NCBI RefSeq assembly: GCF_030812855.1 | Contig: NZ_JAUSTK010000006.1 | Coordinates: forward strand, 158,090 to 222,089 | Length of the DNA stretch: 64,000 nt | DNA from: Paenibacillus wynnii | Lineage (GTDB): Bacteria; Bacillota; Bacilli; Paenibacillales; Paenibacillaceae | Direction of reading: 5' to 3' | Made by a program: the position numbers and the translations under genes | Part shown: positions 1-9,800 of the stretch, in pieces | Layout of the letters: each line of letters begins with the position of its first letter | Position numbering within the stretch: position 1 is the first letter of the stretch | The notes under the pieces: generated by a model | Databases searched by the model: none | Told to the model about the DNA's origin: nothing | Seen by the model: only the letters and a program-made list of their open reading frames with translations

Positions 1-394
1 CATAAAGACGCTTACCGTCGACCTTAACAGCGGAATACATAGGAGGCGTCTGGGAGATTACTCCGGTAAATTGTTGAAGAACTGCAAGGATCTCTTCCTC
101 AGTTACATGGACCTCATCCACAGATTCCGTAATGGTTCCCGTTAGATCCTCCGTATCGCTAGACATTCCTAAGCGGAGGGTAGCCACATATTCCTTAGGG
201 AGTTCCTGGATATATTCAACGACACGAGTAGCCCGTCCCAGGCAAAGCGGTAAAACGCCGGTAACCTGTGGATCAAGCGTTCCTGTATGCCCGATCCGTT
301 TCATCCCGAGAATACGGCGTGCCTTTGCAACCACATCGTGCGAAGTAAAGCCTGCGGGCTTAAAGACAGCCAAAACACCTTCTAATTCACTCAT
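1..394 (-). CDS. truB: tRNA pseudouridine(55) synthase TruB (3' part cut by window edge)
   Basis: This is the N-terminal 131 codons of TruB, which converts U55 of the tRNA T-loop to pseudouridine in the cytoplasm. The translated start reads MSELEGVLAVFKPAGFTSHD, and the catalytic aspartate lies in the motif GHTGTLDPQVTGVLP at about D41. The second KRLY-type motif follows just before the edge. The ATG at 394 overlaps the nrnA stop by 4 nt (ATGA), so the two are translationally coupled. truB is a late gene of the rimP-nusA-infB operon, as in Bacillus. The C-terminal half lies outside the window, so an intact 3' end cannot be confirmed. Confidence 0.95.
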   Translation of the reverse strand, partial: MSELEGVLAVFKPAGFTSHDVVAKARRILGMKRIGHTGTLDPQVTGVLPLCLGRATRVVEYIQELPKEYVATLRLGMSSDTEDLTGTITESVDEVHVTEEEILAVLQQFTGVISQTPPMYSAVKVDGKRLY

Positions 395-1368
395 AAATAC
401 CGTCTTACCTCCTTCAGCACTTGCGGTATAACCTGCTCTAAAGCTGCCTCTATACGAGCGCCTGCAGCACGGGTATGACCACCTCCACCGAAGATTTGGG
501 CCAATGCAGCAACATCCACTTTTCCAGCTGAACGTAGACTGACCTTAACAGCATGATCATGAATGACCTTGAAAAGAATACCAACCTCCACACCACGAAT
601 ATTGCGGGGATAATTAACGATCCCCTCCAAGTCCTCATTAGCAGCACCGCAATCCATCATATCCTGTGGGGTAACGTGAACCCAGGCTATATCTCCTTCT
701 AGAGATAACTGCAATGTATTCAGAGCTCGGTTCAATACTTTAACCTGTGGAAGTGTCATTTCCTCCAGTAATGTTTCAGCTAGTTCCGGGCCGTTAACTC
801 CTAGCGCCAACAACTCAGAGACTGCAGACATCACCTTTGAAGAAGTATTGGAATACCGGAACCCCCCTGTATCTGTGAGGAGTCCGGTATAGATTGCGGT
901 AGCAATATCAATATTCCAATCCACCTCAAACGTCTTCAACAGATCAAACAGAATTTCCGCGGTTGCAGCGGCATCCGGTTTGATTAAGTTTACAAAACCA
1001 TACCCATTGTTTGTTGGGTGATGATCTATATTAACGATAAGGGCATCTTCGGCAAAATATCTTTGTGTCATTCCTACACGTTGAAAATCGGCACAATCGA
1101 CACAGATGACATTACTGTATAGGCCTAAGGATTCGGCAGCGGACATATTAACAATGTCACTTGAATGCCATAGGTATTCCATTCGTGTTGGGATCGGGCC
1201 TTCATTGATCATAGTGTATTTCTTGCCCAGACATGAGAGAAGCCAGCCCACCGCAAGGGTGGAGCTGACTGCATCTCCGTCCGGCTGAACATGCGACACT
1301 ACAAGATAATCGTCGTGTTCCAGCAGAAACTTACGGGTCTGCTGGAGACTTTGTTCATAGCTCTGCAT
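391..1368 (-). CDS. nrnA: Bifunctional oligoribonuclease / pAp phosphatase NrnA (DHH-DHHA1)
   Basis: The 325-aa protein is a DHH-family phosphoesterase. It shows SHVQPDGDAV (residues 25-34), a DCAD motif near 91 and the signature DHH at 115-117, followed by a DHHA1 domain ending in GGGGHTRAAG near the C-terminus, which binds substrate. In Firmicutes NrnA degrades 2-5 nt RNA oligomers and dephosphorylates pAp. The length matches the family (about 313-325 aa). The start ATG has AAAGGAG upstream. It lies 21 nt downstream of rbfA and overlaps truB by 4 nt, the same order as ytqI-type nrnA genes in infB operons of other Firmicutes. Dual activity is inferred from the family. Confidence 0.92.
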   Translation of the reverse strand: MQSYEQSLQQTRKFLLEHDDYLVVSHVQPDGDAVSSTLAVGWLLSCLGKKYTMINEGPIPTRMEYLWHSSDIVNMSAAESLGLYSNVICVDCADFQRVGMTQRYFAEDALIVNIDHHPTNNGYGFVNLIKPDAAATAEILFDLLKTFEVDWNIDIATAIYTGLLTDTGGFRYSNTSSKVMSAVSELLALGVNGPELAETLLEEMTLPQVKVLNRALNTLQLSLEGDIAWVHVTPQDMMDCGAANEDLEGIVNYPRNIRGVEVGILFKVIHDHAVKVSLRSAGKVDVAALAQIFGGGGHTRAAGARIEAALEQVIPQVLKEVRRYL

Positions 1369-1389
1369 TCGCCGTCTCCTTTATGTTGC

Positions 1390-1743
1390 CTAGCTTTCTT
1401 CGTTCTTCCCGATTTGTCCAAGCAGCTTCTCAATATGGCTGCCGTAAGCAACAGACTCATCAGTCTTGAAGATCAGTTCCGGTGTATGCCGGAGTCGGAT
1501 CGCTTTACCCAGCTCAGAGCGGAGAAAGCCATGGGCCTTCTCTATAGCCTTGAGTGAGTTAGCTTTTTGTTCATCGTCCCCCAACACACTTAGGTATACT
1601 TTAGCCTGCGATAGATCGTTGGTAACGTCTACGCCAGTTACAGTTACGAAACCTATGCGTGGGTCCTTTAGTTCTTTTTGAATAAGCAAACTAAGTTCTT
1701 TCTTGATTTGTTCGCCTACCCGACCAGCTCTGATTTTAGACAT
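1390..1743 (-). CDS. rbfA: 30S ribosome-binding factor RbfA
   Basis: This 117-aa KH-fold protein binds the immature 30S subunit and helps 16S rRNA 5' end maturation and cold adaptation. It begins [43 protein letters not shown], the usual RbfA N-terminus with the conserved [10 protein letters not shown] stretch. The C-terminal region with [15 protein letters not shown] is typical. Length equals that of B. subtilis RbfA (117 aa). The ATG is preceded by GAGGTG. It sits 18 nt after infB, the canonical infB-rbfA arrangement. Confidence 0.96.
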   Translation of the reverse strand: MSKIRAGRVGEQIKKELSLLIQKELKDPRIGFVTVTGVDVTNDLSQAKVYLSVLGDDEQKANSLKAIEKAHGFLRSELGKAIRLRHTPELIFKTDESVAYGSHIEKLLGQIGKNEES

Positions 1744-1761
1744 TTTTGTTCACCTCTTTGC

Positions 1762-4485
1762 TTAGCGCTCAACAGTTTCCATAATGAACGCTTCGATAAT
1801 GTCGCCTTCTTTGACATCATTATAGCGTTCCAAAGTAATACCACATTCATAACCCTGCGCCACTTCTTTTGCATCATCTTTGAAACGTTTCAAGGTATCA
1901 ATCTTACCTTCGAATACAACGATTCCGCTGCGGATCAAGCGCATTTCGGCATTACGGGCAATTTTACCGGAAGTAACCATACAGCCAGCGATGGTACCCA
2001 CCTTGCTGATTGTAAAGACATTACGCACTTCGGCGTGTCCGATAACATTTTCTTTAAAGATAGGATCAAGCATCCCTTTCATAGCATGCTCAATTTCTTC
2101 AATAACATTGTAGATAATGCGGTGTAGACGAACATCGACCTTCTCTTGGTCAGCCGCTGCTTTAGTCTGAGCATCCGGACGAACGTTAAAGCCGATTACA
2201 ATCGCATTGGAGGCCGCTGCTAGCGCGATATCGGATTCGGTAATAGCACCCGCTCCGCTGTGAAGAATTTTCACGCGTACGCCTTCTACTTCGATCTTGG
2301 CCAAGGAGCCCTTCAGCGCTTCAACGGAACCTTGTACGTCCCCTTTAATGATAACGTTCAGATCCTTGATTTCGCCGTCCTTAATATGCTTGAACAGGTC
2401 ATCCAGGGTTACACGGGTGTTGATGTTCAGCTCAGATTGGCGTTGAGTGGTTGAACGTCTGTCAGCGATCGCACGAGCTTTACGCTCGTCTTCGAAAGCC
2501 ATAAACGGATCTCCAGCTTGCGGCACTTCAGTCAAACCAGTAATTTCTACTGGAGTAGAAGGTCCTGCTTCCTTAATCTTGCGGCCTTTATCATTCACCA
2601 TCGCCCGAACACGTCCGAAGCAGTTACCTGCAACAAAGGCATCTCCGACTCTAAGTGTTCCGTGCTGCACAAGGATACGCGCTACAGGTCCACGATTCTT
2701 ATCAAGCTCTGCTTCAATAACTGTACCGCGTGCCCGTTTGTCAGGGTTCGCTTTGTATTCATTAACTTCGGCTACGAGCAATATCATTTCGAGCAAATCT
2801 TCCAAACCTACACGCTGCTTAGCAGATAAGTTTACGAAAATAGTGTCGCCGCCCCACTCTTCAGGAACCAGCTCATATTTAGTAAGCTCTTGCTTAACTT
2901 TGTCAGGATCTGCGCCCGGCTTATCAATTTTGTTGACAGCTACAATTATTGGCAGTCCCGCTGCTTTGGCATGGCTAATAGCTTCTACTGTCTGTGGCAT
3001 AACGCCATCATCAGCAGCTACTACGATAATTGTCATATCCGTAACCTGCGCTCCACGAGCACGCATAGCGGTAAACGCTTCGTGACCCGGTGTATCGAGG
3101 AACGTGATTTTTTTATGGTTAATTTCGACTTGGTAGGCACCGATATGCTGTGTAATTCCGCCCGCTTCGCCGCCGGTTACATTGGTAGAGCGAATCGCAT
3201 CCAGCAATGTTGTTTTACCATGGTCAACGTGACCCATAATAGTTACTACCGGAGGACGCGTTTGCAATTCCTCATCCATATCATTCTCTTCTACCGTCTC
3301 GAAGCTATCTTCATCTACAGGAATCTTCACTTCTACTTCTACACCGAACTCGCCGGCCAATAGTAGAATAGTATCGATATCAAGCTCCTGATTAATGGTA
3401 GCCATAACACCCATGGAAATTAACTTCTTGATAACTTCGGAAGCATCCTTGTGCAGAAGCTTAGCTGTTTCACCAACAGTCATGCTACCGCGAACAATGA
3501 TTTTCTTCGGAGTGTTATCAATCTTCTCGCGACGTTCCATTTGCTGATTCTTACCACGGCCATTTTTGCCACCGCGTCCACGGTAGTTACCGCCTTTACC
3601 ATCGTCAAAACGTCTTTGACCACCTTGGTTCGGATTCGGTCTGCCACCTGTTGCATTCTTCTTAGGACCTCTGTCCCCAGTACCTGCGCCGCGCGAGAAA
3701 TCTCCGCCGCCTTGACCCGCTCCTTGTGGACGGTCACCAGTACGTGGTGCTCCTCCTTGTGAACCTTGCGGACGAGGAGTGCTTGGTGATCCTGTACGTG
3801 GTGCTCCGCCTTGCGGACGGTTATCTGTACGTGGTGCGCTGCCTTGCGGACGGTTTCCACCAGTACTGCTGGTACCGCCTTGTGGACGGTTGCCGCCTGT
3901 ACTGCTTTGTGGACGTGTTCCAGTGCTGCCTTGAGGGCGGCTTCCACCCGTTCCGCTTTGCGGACGGTTACTGCTGCTGTTGCTACCTTGCGGACGGCTT
4001 CCAGCTGTGCTGCTGTTGCTACCTTGCGGACGGCTTCCACCAGTGTTACTTGGACGCGGTGCACCGCTTTGTTGCGGGCGTGCGTTCTGGGTGGAACCTG
4101 CTGTTTGTGTGCTGCGGGAATCTTGTCCGCTTTGGGGCCTAGGAGACGTCGTCGATGGGTTGTTGTTTTGGTTACTGTTCATACCTACCTGCTTTTCCGG
4201 TTGATTTTGGTTAACATTCTGAGCTTTTGTGGAGTCGGCTGCTGACGCACTGGTATTTACCGGACGACTGCTTGGACCGCTATCCCTCTTAGCTGCTGCA
4301 TTTGATTTAACATCCTTGAAGAACTGCTCTACTTTGTTCACGGAACCATTCTCCATGACACTCATATGATTGTTCACCGGGACATCCAAACGCTTCAGAA
4401 TCGTAATGATTTCTTTACTGCTCATGTTCAGTGACTTTGCGTACTCATAAACACGAAGTTTATCCTTATTGTCCTCTTTACTCAA
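1762..4485 (-). CDS. infB: Translation initiation factor IF-2 with expanded disordered linker
   Basis: IF-2 is the GTPase that brings fMet-tRNA to the 30S subunit and promotes subunit joining. An N-terminal IF2_N helix ([15 protein letters not shown], residues ~8-55) is followed by ~265 residues of Ser/Gly/Pro/Gln/Arg-rich sequence with RPQG repeats. A second IF2_N domain lies at about 325-385. The G domain has GHVDHGKT near 415-422 and NKID, with domains II-IV to the C-terminus. At about 907 aa it is far longer than B. subtilis IF-2 (716), all from the linker. I chose the TTG at 4485 because GGAGG lies 8 nt upstream; the in-frame GTG at 4494 falls inside that Shine-Dalgarno. The start overlaps the ylxQ stop by 8 nt. 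Confidence 0.97.
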   Translation of the reverse strand: MSKEDNKDKLRVYEYAKSLNMSSKEIITILKRLDVPVNNHMSVMENGSVNKVEQFFKDVKSNAAAKRDSGPSSRPVNTSASAADSTKAQNVNQNQPEKQVGMNSNQNNNPSTTSPRPQSGQDSRSTQTAGSTQNARPQQSGAPRPSNTGGSRPQGSNSSTAGSRPQGSNSSSNRPQSGTGGSRPQGSTGTRPQSSTGGNRPQGGTSSTGGNRPQGSAPRTDNRPQGGAPRTGSPSTPRPQGSQGGAPRTGDRPQGAGQGGGDFSRGAGTGDRGPKKNATGGRPNPNQGGQRRFDDGKGGNYRGRGGKNGRGKNQQMERREKIDNTPKKIIVRGSMTVGETAKLLHKDASEVIKKLISMGVMATINQELDIDTILLLAGEFGVEVEVKIPVDEDSFETVEENDMDEELQTRPPVVTIMGHVDHGKTTLLDAIRSTNVTGGEAGGITQHIGAYQVEINHKKITFLDTPGHEAFTAMRARGAQVTDMTIIVVAADDGVMPQTVEAISHAKAAGLPIIVAVNKIDKPGADPDKVKQELTKYELVPEEWGGDTIFVNLSAKQRVGLEDLLEMILLVAEVNEYKANPDKRARGTVIEAELDKNRGPVARILVQHGTLRVGDAFVAGNCFGRVRAMVNDKGRKIKEAGPSTPVEITGLTEVPQAGDPFMAFEDERKARAIADRRSTTQRQSELNINTRVTLDDLFKHIKDGEIKDLNVIIKGDVQGSVEALKGSLAKIEVEGVRVKILHSGAGAITESDIALAAASNAIVIGFNVRPDAQTKAAADQEKVDVRLHRIIYNVIEEIEHAMKGMLDPIFKENVIGHAEVRNVFTISKVGTIAGCMVTSGKIARNAEMRLIRSGIVVFEGKIDTLKRFKDDAKEVAQGYECGITLERYNDVKEGDIIEAFIMETVER

Positions 4486-4801
4486 TAAATCCACCTCCGA
4501 CAGTATCTCCGAGTTGCTTGGAGATCATTTCCGCGAATCCTTTATCCGTAATGGCCAGCACAACTCGCTGATCCTTACCAATACTTGCACCGAGTTCATC
4601 TCGATGAAATGCGATTACTAGTGGAATATCGTAGGTCCCGCATTTATCACGGAACTTCTTTTGTGTGTTATCTGAAGCGTCACCTGCAAGAATAACTAGC
4701 TTCGCCTCCGAAGACCGCACCGATTTCAGCACAGCCTCGTCACCGGTTACAAGCTTTCCTGCACGCATGGCAAGCCCCAAATAAGAAAGTGCTTTACTCA
4801 T
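4478..4801 (-). CDS. ylxQ: L7Ae-family ribosomal protein YlxQ
   Basis: This is a 107-aa L7Ae/L30e/S12e/Gadd45-like protein with the motif [20 protein letters not shown] and the conserved [16 protein letters not shown], which form the kink-turn RNA-binding face. In Bacillus YlxQ is encoded between ylxR and infB and is thought to bind K-turn RNA; its exact role is not settled. The start is taken as the ATG at 4801 rather than the GTG at 4810, by comparison with YlxQ N-termini (inference). It overlaps the end of ylxR by 8 nt and the infB start by 8 nt, so the three genes are translationally linked. Confidence 0.9.
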   Translation of the reverse strand: MSKALSYLGLAMRAGKLVTGDEAVLKSVRSSEAKLVILAGDASDNTQKKFRDKCGTYDIPLVIAFHRDELGASIGKDQRVVLAITDKGFAEMISKQLGDTVGGGFIE

Positions 4802-5102
4802 TATCCTCACTATCCTTTGTTGCCAAAAACTGCTCTTCCACGGATGTGAAATCCCGGGTTAACTGAGCATAAATTTCCGGACTGACCTGACATTTAAGCG
4901 CGCGGTCAAGCGCTTTTGTTTTTTGTGCCAGCTTGAAGTATTCCAGCTTGCCGCAAATATAAGCGCCTCGTCCCGACTTTTTGCCGGTCAGATCAATCAG
5001 CACTTCGCCCTCCGGCGTCCTAACGACTCGAATCAGCTCTTTCTTAGGCATCATCTCCTGGCTAGCAACACATTTGCGCAACGGCACCTTTCTTTGTTTC
5101 AT
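4794..5102 (-). CDS. rnpM: RNase P modulator RnpM (YlxR family)
   Basis: This is a small basic protein of the YlxR (DUF448) family, 102 aa. It begins MKQRKVPLRKCVASQEMMPKKEL and carries the family signature GRGAYIC. YlxR was recently shown in B. subtilis to bind the RNase P RNA and modulate its activity (RnpM); that function is transferred by homology. The ATG at 5102 is preferred over the upstream ATG at 5129 because GGGAGGTG precedes it and the family N-terminus starts there. The upstream ATG is only the overlap with the nusA stop (TAATG). Confidence 0.92.
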   Translation of the reverse strand: MKQRKVPLRKCVASQEMMPKKELIRVVRTPEGEVLIDLTGKKSGRGAYICGKLEYFKLAQKTKALDRALKCQVSPEIYAQLTRDFTSVEEQFLATKDSEDNE

Positions 5103-5128
5103 ACCTGCACCTCCCGCCAACTTGTTCA

Positions 5129-6226
5129 TTAATCGATGGAGACGGAATCCTGATGCATTTCATCGTTTGATGTTCTAGGTCTGCCGTATTCCTGCTCCGC
5201 TTGAGTTTCACTCTTAATATCAATTTTCCAGCCCGTCAGCTTTGCGGCAAGACGTGCATTTTGACCTTTAATACCAATGGCCAGCGATAATTGATAATCA
5301 GGAACAATGACTCGCGCCATTTTTTCCGGTTCAAAGATTTGAACCTCGAGTACTTTGGAAGGACTAAGGGCATTCGCCACATATTCCTGTACCAAATCCG
5401 AATAACGGACGATATCGATTTTCTCACCGCGAAGCTCATTCACGATAGTCTGAACACGAGTCCCCCTCGGTCCTACGCAGGAACCGACCGGATCCACTTC
5501 CGGGTTACGGGAGAACACTGCGATTTTGGAACGGAAGCCAGCTTCACGAGCTACGGAACGAATCTCAACCACTCCGTCAAAAATCTCCGGAACTTCAAGC
5601 TCGAAAAGACGCTTCAATAATCCTGGATGACTGCGGGACAACATAATTTGAGGCCCCTTGGTCGTATTCTCAACTTTAGTGATATAAGCCTTGATACGCT
5701 CGCTTTGCTTGAACTTTTCACCAGGCATTAATTCGTTCAATGGCAGAACCGCCTCGATTTTGCCAAGATCAACATACACATTACGCATATCTTGACGTTG
5801 CACAAGACCCGTAACGATATCGTCTTCCTTGTCTATAAAGGCGTTATAGATAAGTCCACGCTCTGCTTCACGAATACGCTGTGTCACAACCTGTTTGGCT
5901 GTCTGAGCGGCAATGCGCCCAAAATCACGCGGCGTTACCTCAAGCTCAGCAATGTCTTCAAGCTGAAAGTGAGGATTGATCTCTCTGGCAGCCGGCAATG
6001 AAATCTCAGTACGTGTATCAAGAACCTCATCCACAATTAACTTGCGGGCGAAAACCTTGATAACACCTGTATTGCGATTCATGTCAACACGCACATTCTG
6101 AGCCGCATTAAAATTACGTTTATAGCTGGAGATCAGCGCAGCTTCGATGGCTTCAAACAGCACATCCTTGCTTATGCCTTTCTCCCTTTCCAGTTCATTC
6201 ATAGCTTCAATAAACTCCATACTCAT
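5129..6226 (-). CDS. nusA: Transcription termination/antitermination factor NusA
   Basis: NusA (365 aa) binds RNA polymerase at the flap/exit channel and stimulates pausing and intrinsic termination. It contains an N-terminal RNAP-binding domain (EAIEAALISSYKRNFN), an S1 domain around residues 135-200, and two KH domains with VGSCVGPRGTRVQTIVNEL and SLAIGIKGQNARLAAKLTGW. It lacks the C-terminal acidic repeats of E. coli NusA, as normal for Firmicutes. The ATG at 6226 has GGGGG about 11 nt upstream; a second in-frame ATG is two codons further. Gene order rimP-nusA-ylxR is canonical. Confidence 0.97.
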   Translation of the reverse strand: MSMEFIEAMNELEREKGISKDVLFEAIEAALISSYKRNFNAAQNVRVDMNRNTGVIKVFARKLIVDEVLDTRTEISLPAAREINPHFQLEDIAELEVTPRDFGRIAAQTAKQVVTQRIREAERGLIYNAFIDKEDDIVTGLVQRQDMRNVYVDLGKIEAVLPLNELMPGEKFKQSERIKAYITKVENTTKGPQIMLSRSHPGLLKRLFELEVPEIFDGVVEIRSVAREAGFRSKIAVFSRNPEVDPVGSCVGPRGTRVQTIVNELRGEKIDIVRYSDLVQEYVANALSPSKVLEVQIFEPEKMARVIVPDYQLSLAIGIKGQNARLAAKLTGWKIDIKSETQAEQEYGRPRTSNDEMHQDSVSID

Positions 6227-6252
6227 GAAATTCCGGTCCCCCTTTCAAGACG

Positions 6253-6720
6253 TTAAAAAATAATGGCCAATCTCGCACTGGCGACTTTGGCATACGGTAC
6301 AACATGTTGTTTTTTGCCCGCGGAGATGAGCAATTCCTCGTTGTCGAACGAAAGCAAACGACCCTCGAATTCCTTGAGTCCTTGAATCGGTTCATAAACT
6401 GTCACATACACGTCCTTGCCTACCGCTTTTGCAACATCCGCAGCTTTTTTGAGCGGTCGTTCAGCCCCCGGCGAAGATACCTCAAGGAAATAAGCCTCAG
6501 GGAAAGGATCATTCTCATCTAGCTTTTGGCTAAAATATTCGCTGATCGATCCGCAGTCATCAATATCGATGCCGCCTTCTTTATCTACGAATATGCGCAG
6601 AAACCAATTGGAGCCTTCCTTCACGTATTCAACGTCCACCAGTTCGAAACCATTGTCGTCGAGATAGGGCCCGAGCATTTGCTCTACCGTTTGTTTAATT
6701 TGGGATTTGGGTGTGCTCAA
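6253..6720 (-). CDS. rimP: Ribosome maturation factor RimP (TTG start)
   Basis: RimP acts in 30S subunit assembly. The protein shows the family blocks FELVDVEYVKEGSNWFLRIFVDKEGGIDIDDC and YFLEVSSPGAERPLKK, ending in a C-terminal SH3-like domain. I place the start at the TTG at 6720, giving 155 aa. GGAGG lies 10 nt upstream and the reading from there (LSTPKSQIKQTVEQML) resembles RimP N-termini. The in-frame ATG at 6762 abuts a leader hairpin and has no Shine-Dalgarno. It is the first gene of the nusA-infB operon, about 97 nt downstream of the predicted transcription start. Confidence 0.94.
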   Translation of the reverse strand: MSTPKSQIKQTVEQMLGPYLDDNGFELVDVEYVKEGSNWFLRIFVDKEGGIDIDDCGSISEYFSQKLDENDPFPEAYFLEVSSPGAERPLKKAADVAKAVGKDVYVTVYEPIQGLKEFEGRLLSFDNEELLISAGKKQHVVPYAKVASARLAIIF

Positions 6721-6766
6721 AAGATAATAACCTCCACGAACTTGTCTTTTGCTATATACCAAAGAT

Positions 6767-6790
6767 AAAGAGTGGGTTTCCCCACTCTTT
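6767..6790 (-). promoter_or_regulatory. Leader hairpin of rimP-nusA-infB operon
   Basis: A perfect 10-bp inverted repeat (AAAGAGTGGG / CCCACTCTTT) with a 4-nt loop lies between the rimP promoter and start. Reading the minus strand it is followed by ATCTTTGG, a weak U-rich tail. It could terminate readthrough from polC, or act as an attenuator of the nusA operon. NusA autoregulation is known in other bacteria, but this assignment is inference. Confidence 0.55.
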
Positions 6791-6823
6791 ACACAACGGA
6801 CTTATCTCATTATTACCAAAAAA

Positions 6824-6852
6824 ATTATACCATAGTGAGTGGGCACTGACAA
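6824..6852 (-). promoter_or_regulatory. SigA-type promoter of rimP-nusA-infB operon
   Basis: On the minus strand TTGTCA (6852-6847) is separated by exactly 17 nt from a perfect TATAAT (6829-6824). This is a near-consensus vegetative promoter located between polC and rimP. The predicted transcription start is near 6817. Confidence 0.85.
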
Positions 6853-6876
6853 GTGCTACCCCTTGACTGCCTATTT

Positions 6877-9800
6877 CTAGAACAGTGATAATTGATTACT
6901 TTCCGGTAAACCACGGAAGCACCCCATGTTGGTAAGCAGTTCTATTACGGTCTTACTTGCCTTCGATTTTTGCTGAAAATCTTCAATAGAAAGGAATTCT
7001 CCAGCATCTTTTGCGGCCGCGATATTGTAAGCTGCATTATCCCCAATCCCCTGTAACGCAGAGAATGGCGGGATGAGACTGTCACCGTCAACCGTAAACC
7101 GTGTAGCATCCGAGCGGTATAGATCAATGTTTTTAAAAGCAAAGCCGCGTGCGGTCATTTCAAGAGCCATTTCCAAAATAGGAAGCATAGCTTTTTCTTT
7201 GGGCAGGGCTTGAAAGCCCTTCTGTTCAATGTCCACGATCTGCCGGGCAATGGCATCATAACCCTGACAGCAGAGCTCGATATCAAAGTCCGCTGCTCTT
7301 ACCGAAAAATAAGTCGCATAGTATTCGATAGGATGATACAGCTTAAAATAAGCGGTACGCACGGCAGAAATGACATAGGCCGCAGCATGGGCTTTTGGGA
7401 ACATGTACTGGATTTTAAGGCAAGAATCAATATACCATTGCGGAACCTTGCATTTCTTCATTTCTTCGATCCATTCGGCAGACAAACCTTTACCTTTACG
7501 CACACTCTCGGTAATTTTAAAGGCCAAACCTGCATCCATGCCAGCCTTGTATATTAAGAATAGCATGATATCGTCACGGCAGCCGATAACGGTTTTGATA
7601 TTACAGGTATTATTCTTAATAAGTTCCTGGGCATTCCCGAGCCAAACTCCCGTACCATGAGACAATCCCGATATTTGCAGTAAGTCAGCAAAGGTAGCCG
7701 GCTGTGCTTCCACAAGCATCTGACGTACGAAACGTGTTCCCATCTCCGGTACTCCGTAGGTAGCAACAGGCGTGCGTATTTGTTCAGGTCTCACACCCAG
7801 TGATTCGGTAGAGTTGAACATACTCATGACTTTGGGGTCGTTCATCGGGATCGTCGTAGGATCGACTCCCGTCAAATCCTGAAGCATACGCATCATGGTA
7901 GGGTCATCATGCCCGAGTATATCTAGCTTCAACAGATTGGCATCAAAGGCGTGATAGTCAAAATGTGTCGTCTTCCACTCGGAATTGACATCATCCGCAG
8001 GATACTGAACAGGTGTGATATCCTCTATCTCCATATAATCCGGCAGAACAACAATACCCCCGGGATGCTGTCCCGTGCTGCGCTTAACCCCTGTACAACC
8101 TGCCGCCAGACGGCCGATCTCAGCACCGCGCCACCGTTTCTGGTGAAGCTCTTCATATTTCTTGGTAAAACCAAAAGCGGTTTTCTCGGCAACTGTACCG
8201 ATGGTACCTGCACGGAATACGTTATCTGGACCAAACATCGTCTTCGTAAAGTTATGGGCATTCGGTTGATATTCGCCGGAGAAGTTTAGATCGATATCGG
8301 GAACCTTATCTCCTTTAAAACCAAGGAAGGTCTCAAAAGGAATATCTTGTCCTTCCCCTCGTAACTTACCGCCGCAATCCGGACAAGTCTTGTCCGGTAA
8401 ATCGAAGCCGCTTGGAACACTGCCGTCCAGAAACCATTCGCTGTGCCTGCATTCAGGATTAGCGCAAATGTAATGGGCCGGAAGCGGGTTAACTTCGGAT
8501 ATGCCGAGGAAGGTCGCTACCACAGAGGATCCTACAGAACCCCGGGACCCGACAAGGTAGCCGTCCTGGTTCGATTTTTTAACCAGTCGTTCGGAAATCA
8601 GATAGTTGGCAGAGAATCCAAATTTAATAATAGGCGCCAATTCTTTCTCTAACCGGGCAATGACAACCTCAGGCAGTTCCTCACCGTAGATCGACTTGGC
8701 AGTATTGTAGCAGGTCTCACGGATCTCCTCATCTGCACCTTCAATTATCGGTGTAAACAGCTTTTCAGGAAATAGTTCGAGCTCTTCAAAACGTTCGGCC
8801 AGCTCTACAGTGTTGGTTACCACAACCTCCATGGCTTTTTCTGCACCCAAGAATTCAAACTCAGCCAACATCTCCTCCGTTGTACGGAAATGGGCATCCG
8901 GTTTACGTTGGTCTTTTAGCGGACTAAATCCGGTAATACCGTTGATGGTGATATCACGGAACAGCTTGTCGCGGGGCTCCAGATAATGCACGTTACCCGT
9001 AGCAATAACAGGTTTGTTCAGCTGCTCGCCGATTTCACAAACTTTACGTAGTGCACCTCTTATTTCCTCAGGACTTGCCACAAAACCCTTGTCCACCAAA
9101 TGCATGTACATGGTTATCGGCTGAATCTCCAAAATATCATAAAACTGGGCAACCTCCATGGCTTCCTCTGTTGTTTTATTAAGAACGGCTTCGAAAAACT
9201 CTCCACGCTCACAACCCGAAATCACTAAAAGTCCATCCCTCAGCTCAACCAGCTTTGACTTAGGAATACAGGGGACACGTTTGAAGTATTCGGTATGTGA
9301 AAGCGAAATTAGCTTGTATAGATTTTTTTTGCCGATGGCATTAAGAGCATAAATCCCGCAATGAAAAGGCCGTGTATTTGACAAATCGTTCCCCACGTAG
9401 TCGTTCAAGCGTTCAAGCCTGGTCATGCCCTTCAGCTTCTCAGCATCGGCCAGCAATCCGGTTAAAATCCCGCCAAGCGCAATCGTGTCATCAATCGCCC
9501 GGTGATGGCTTTCCAGCAGAACCTTATATTTGTCAGCTAGGGTGTTCAATCTGTGGTTTTTCATAGAAGGATGCAGCAACCGCGCTAACTCCAAGGTATC
9601 TAAGGAAGGATTAGTTAGTTGCGGCAATCCCAGCTTAATAAGCGAAGCCTGTATGAATCCCATATCGAAACGGGCGTTGTGAGCGACTAGAATGCTCTCT
9701 TCACCGATAAATTCCACAAATTTATGCAGCACAGGCTCCAAATCCGGAGCGTCTCTGACCATTTCGTCCGTAATATTCGTAAGCTGTTGAATATGATACG

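Noticed and set aside
2447..3085. 212-codon plus-strand open frame within infB
   Set aside because: It lies antisense to a conserved GTPase gene and shows no domain, RBS context or conserved start; it is a codon-bias shadow.
3480..4245. Several overlapping frames on both strands in the infB linker region
   Set aside because: The tandem RPQG-coding repeats keep several frames open; only the infB frame has family similarity.
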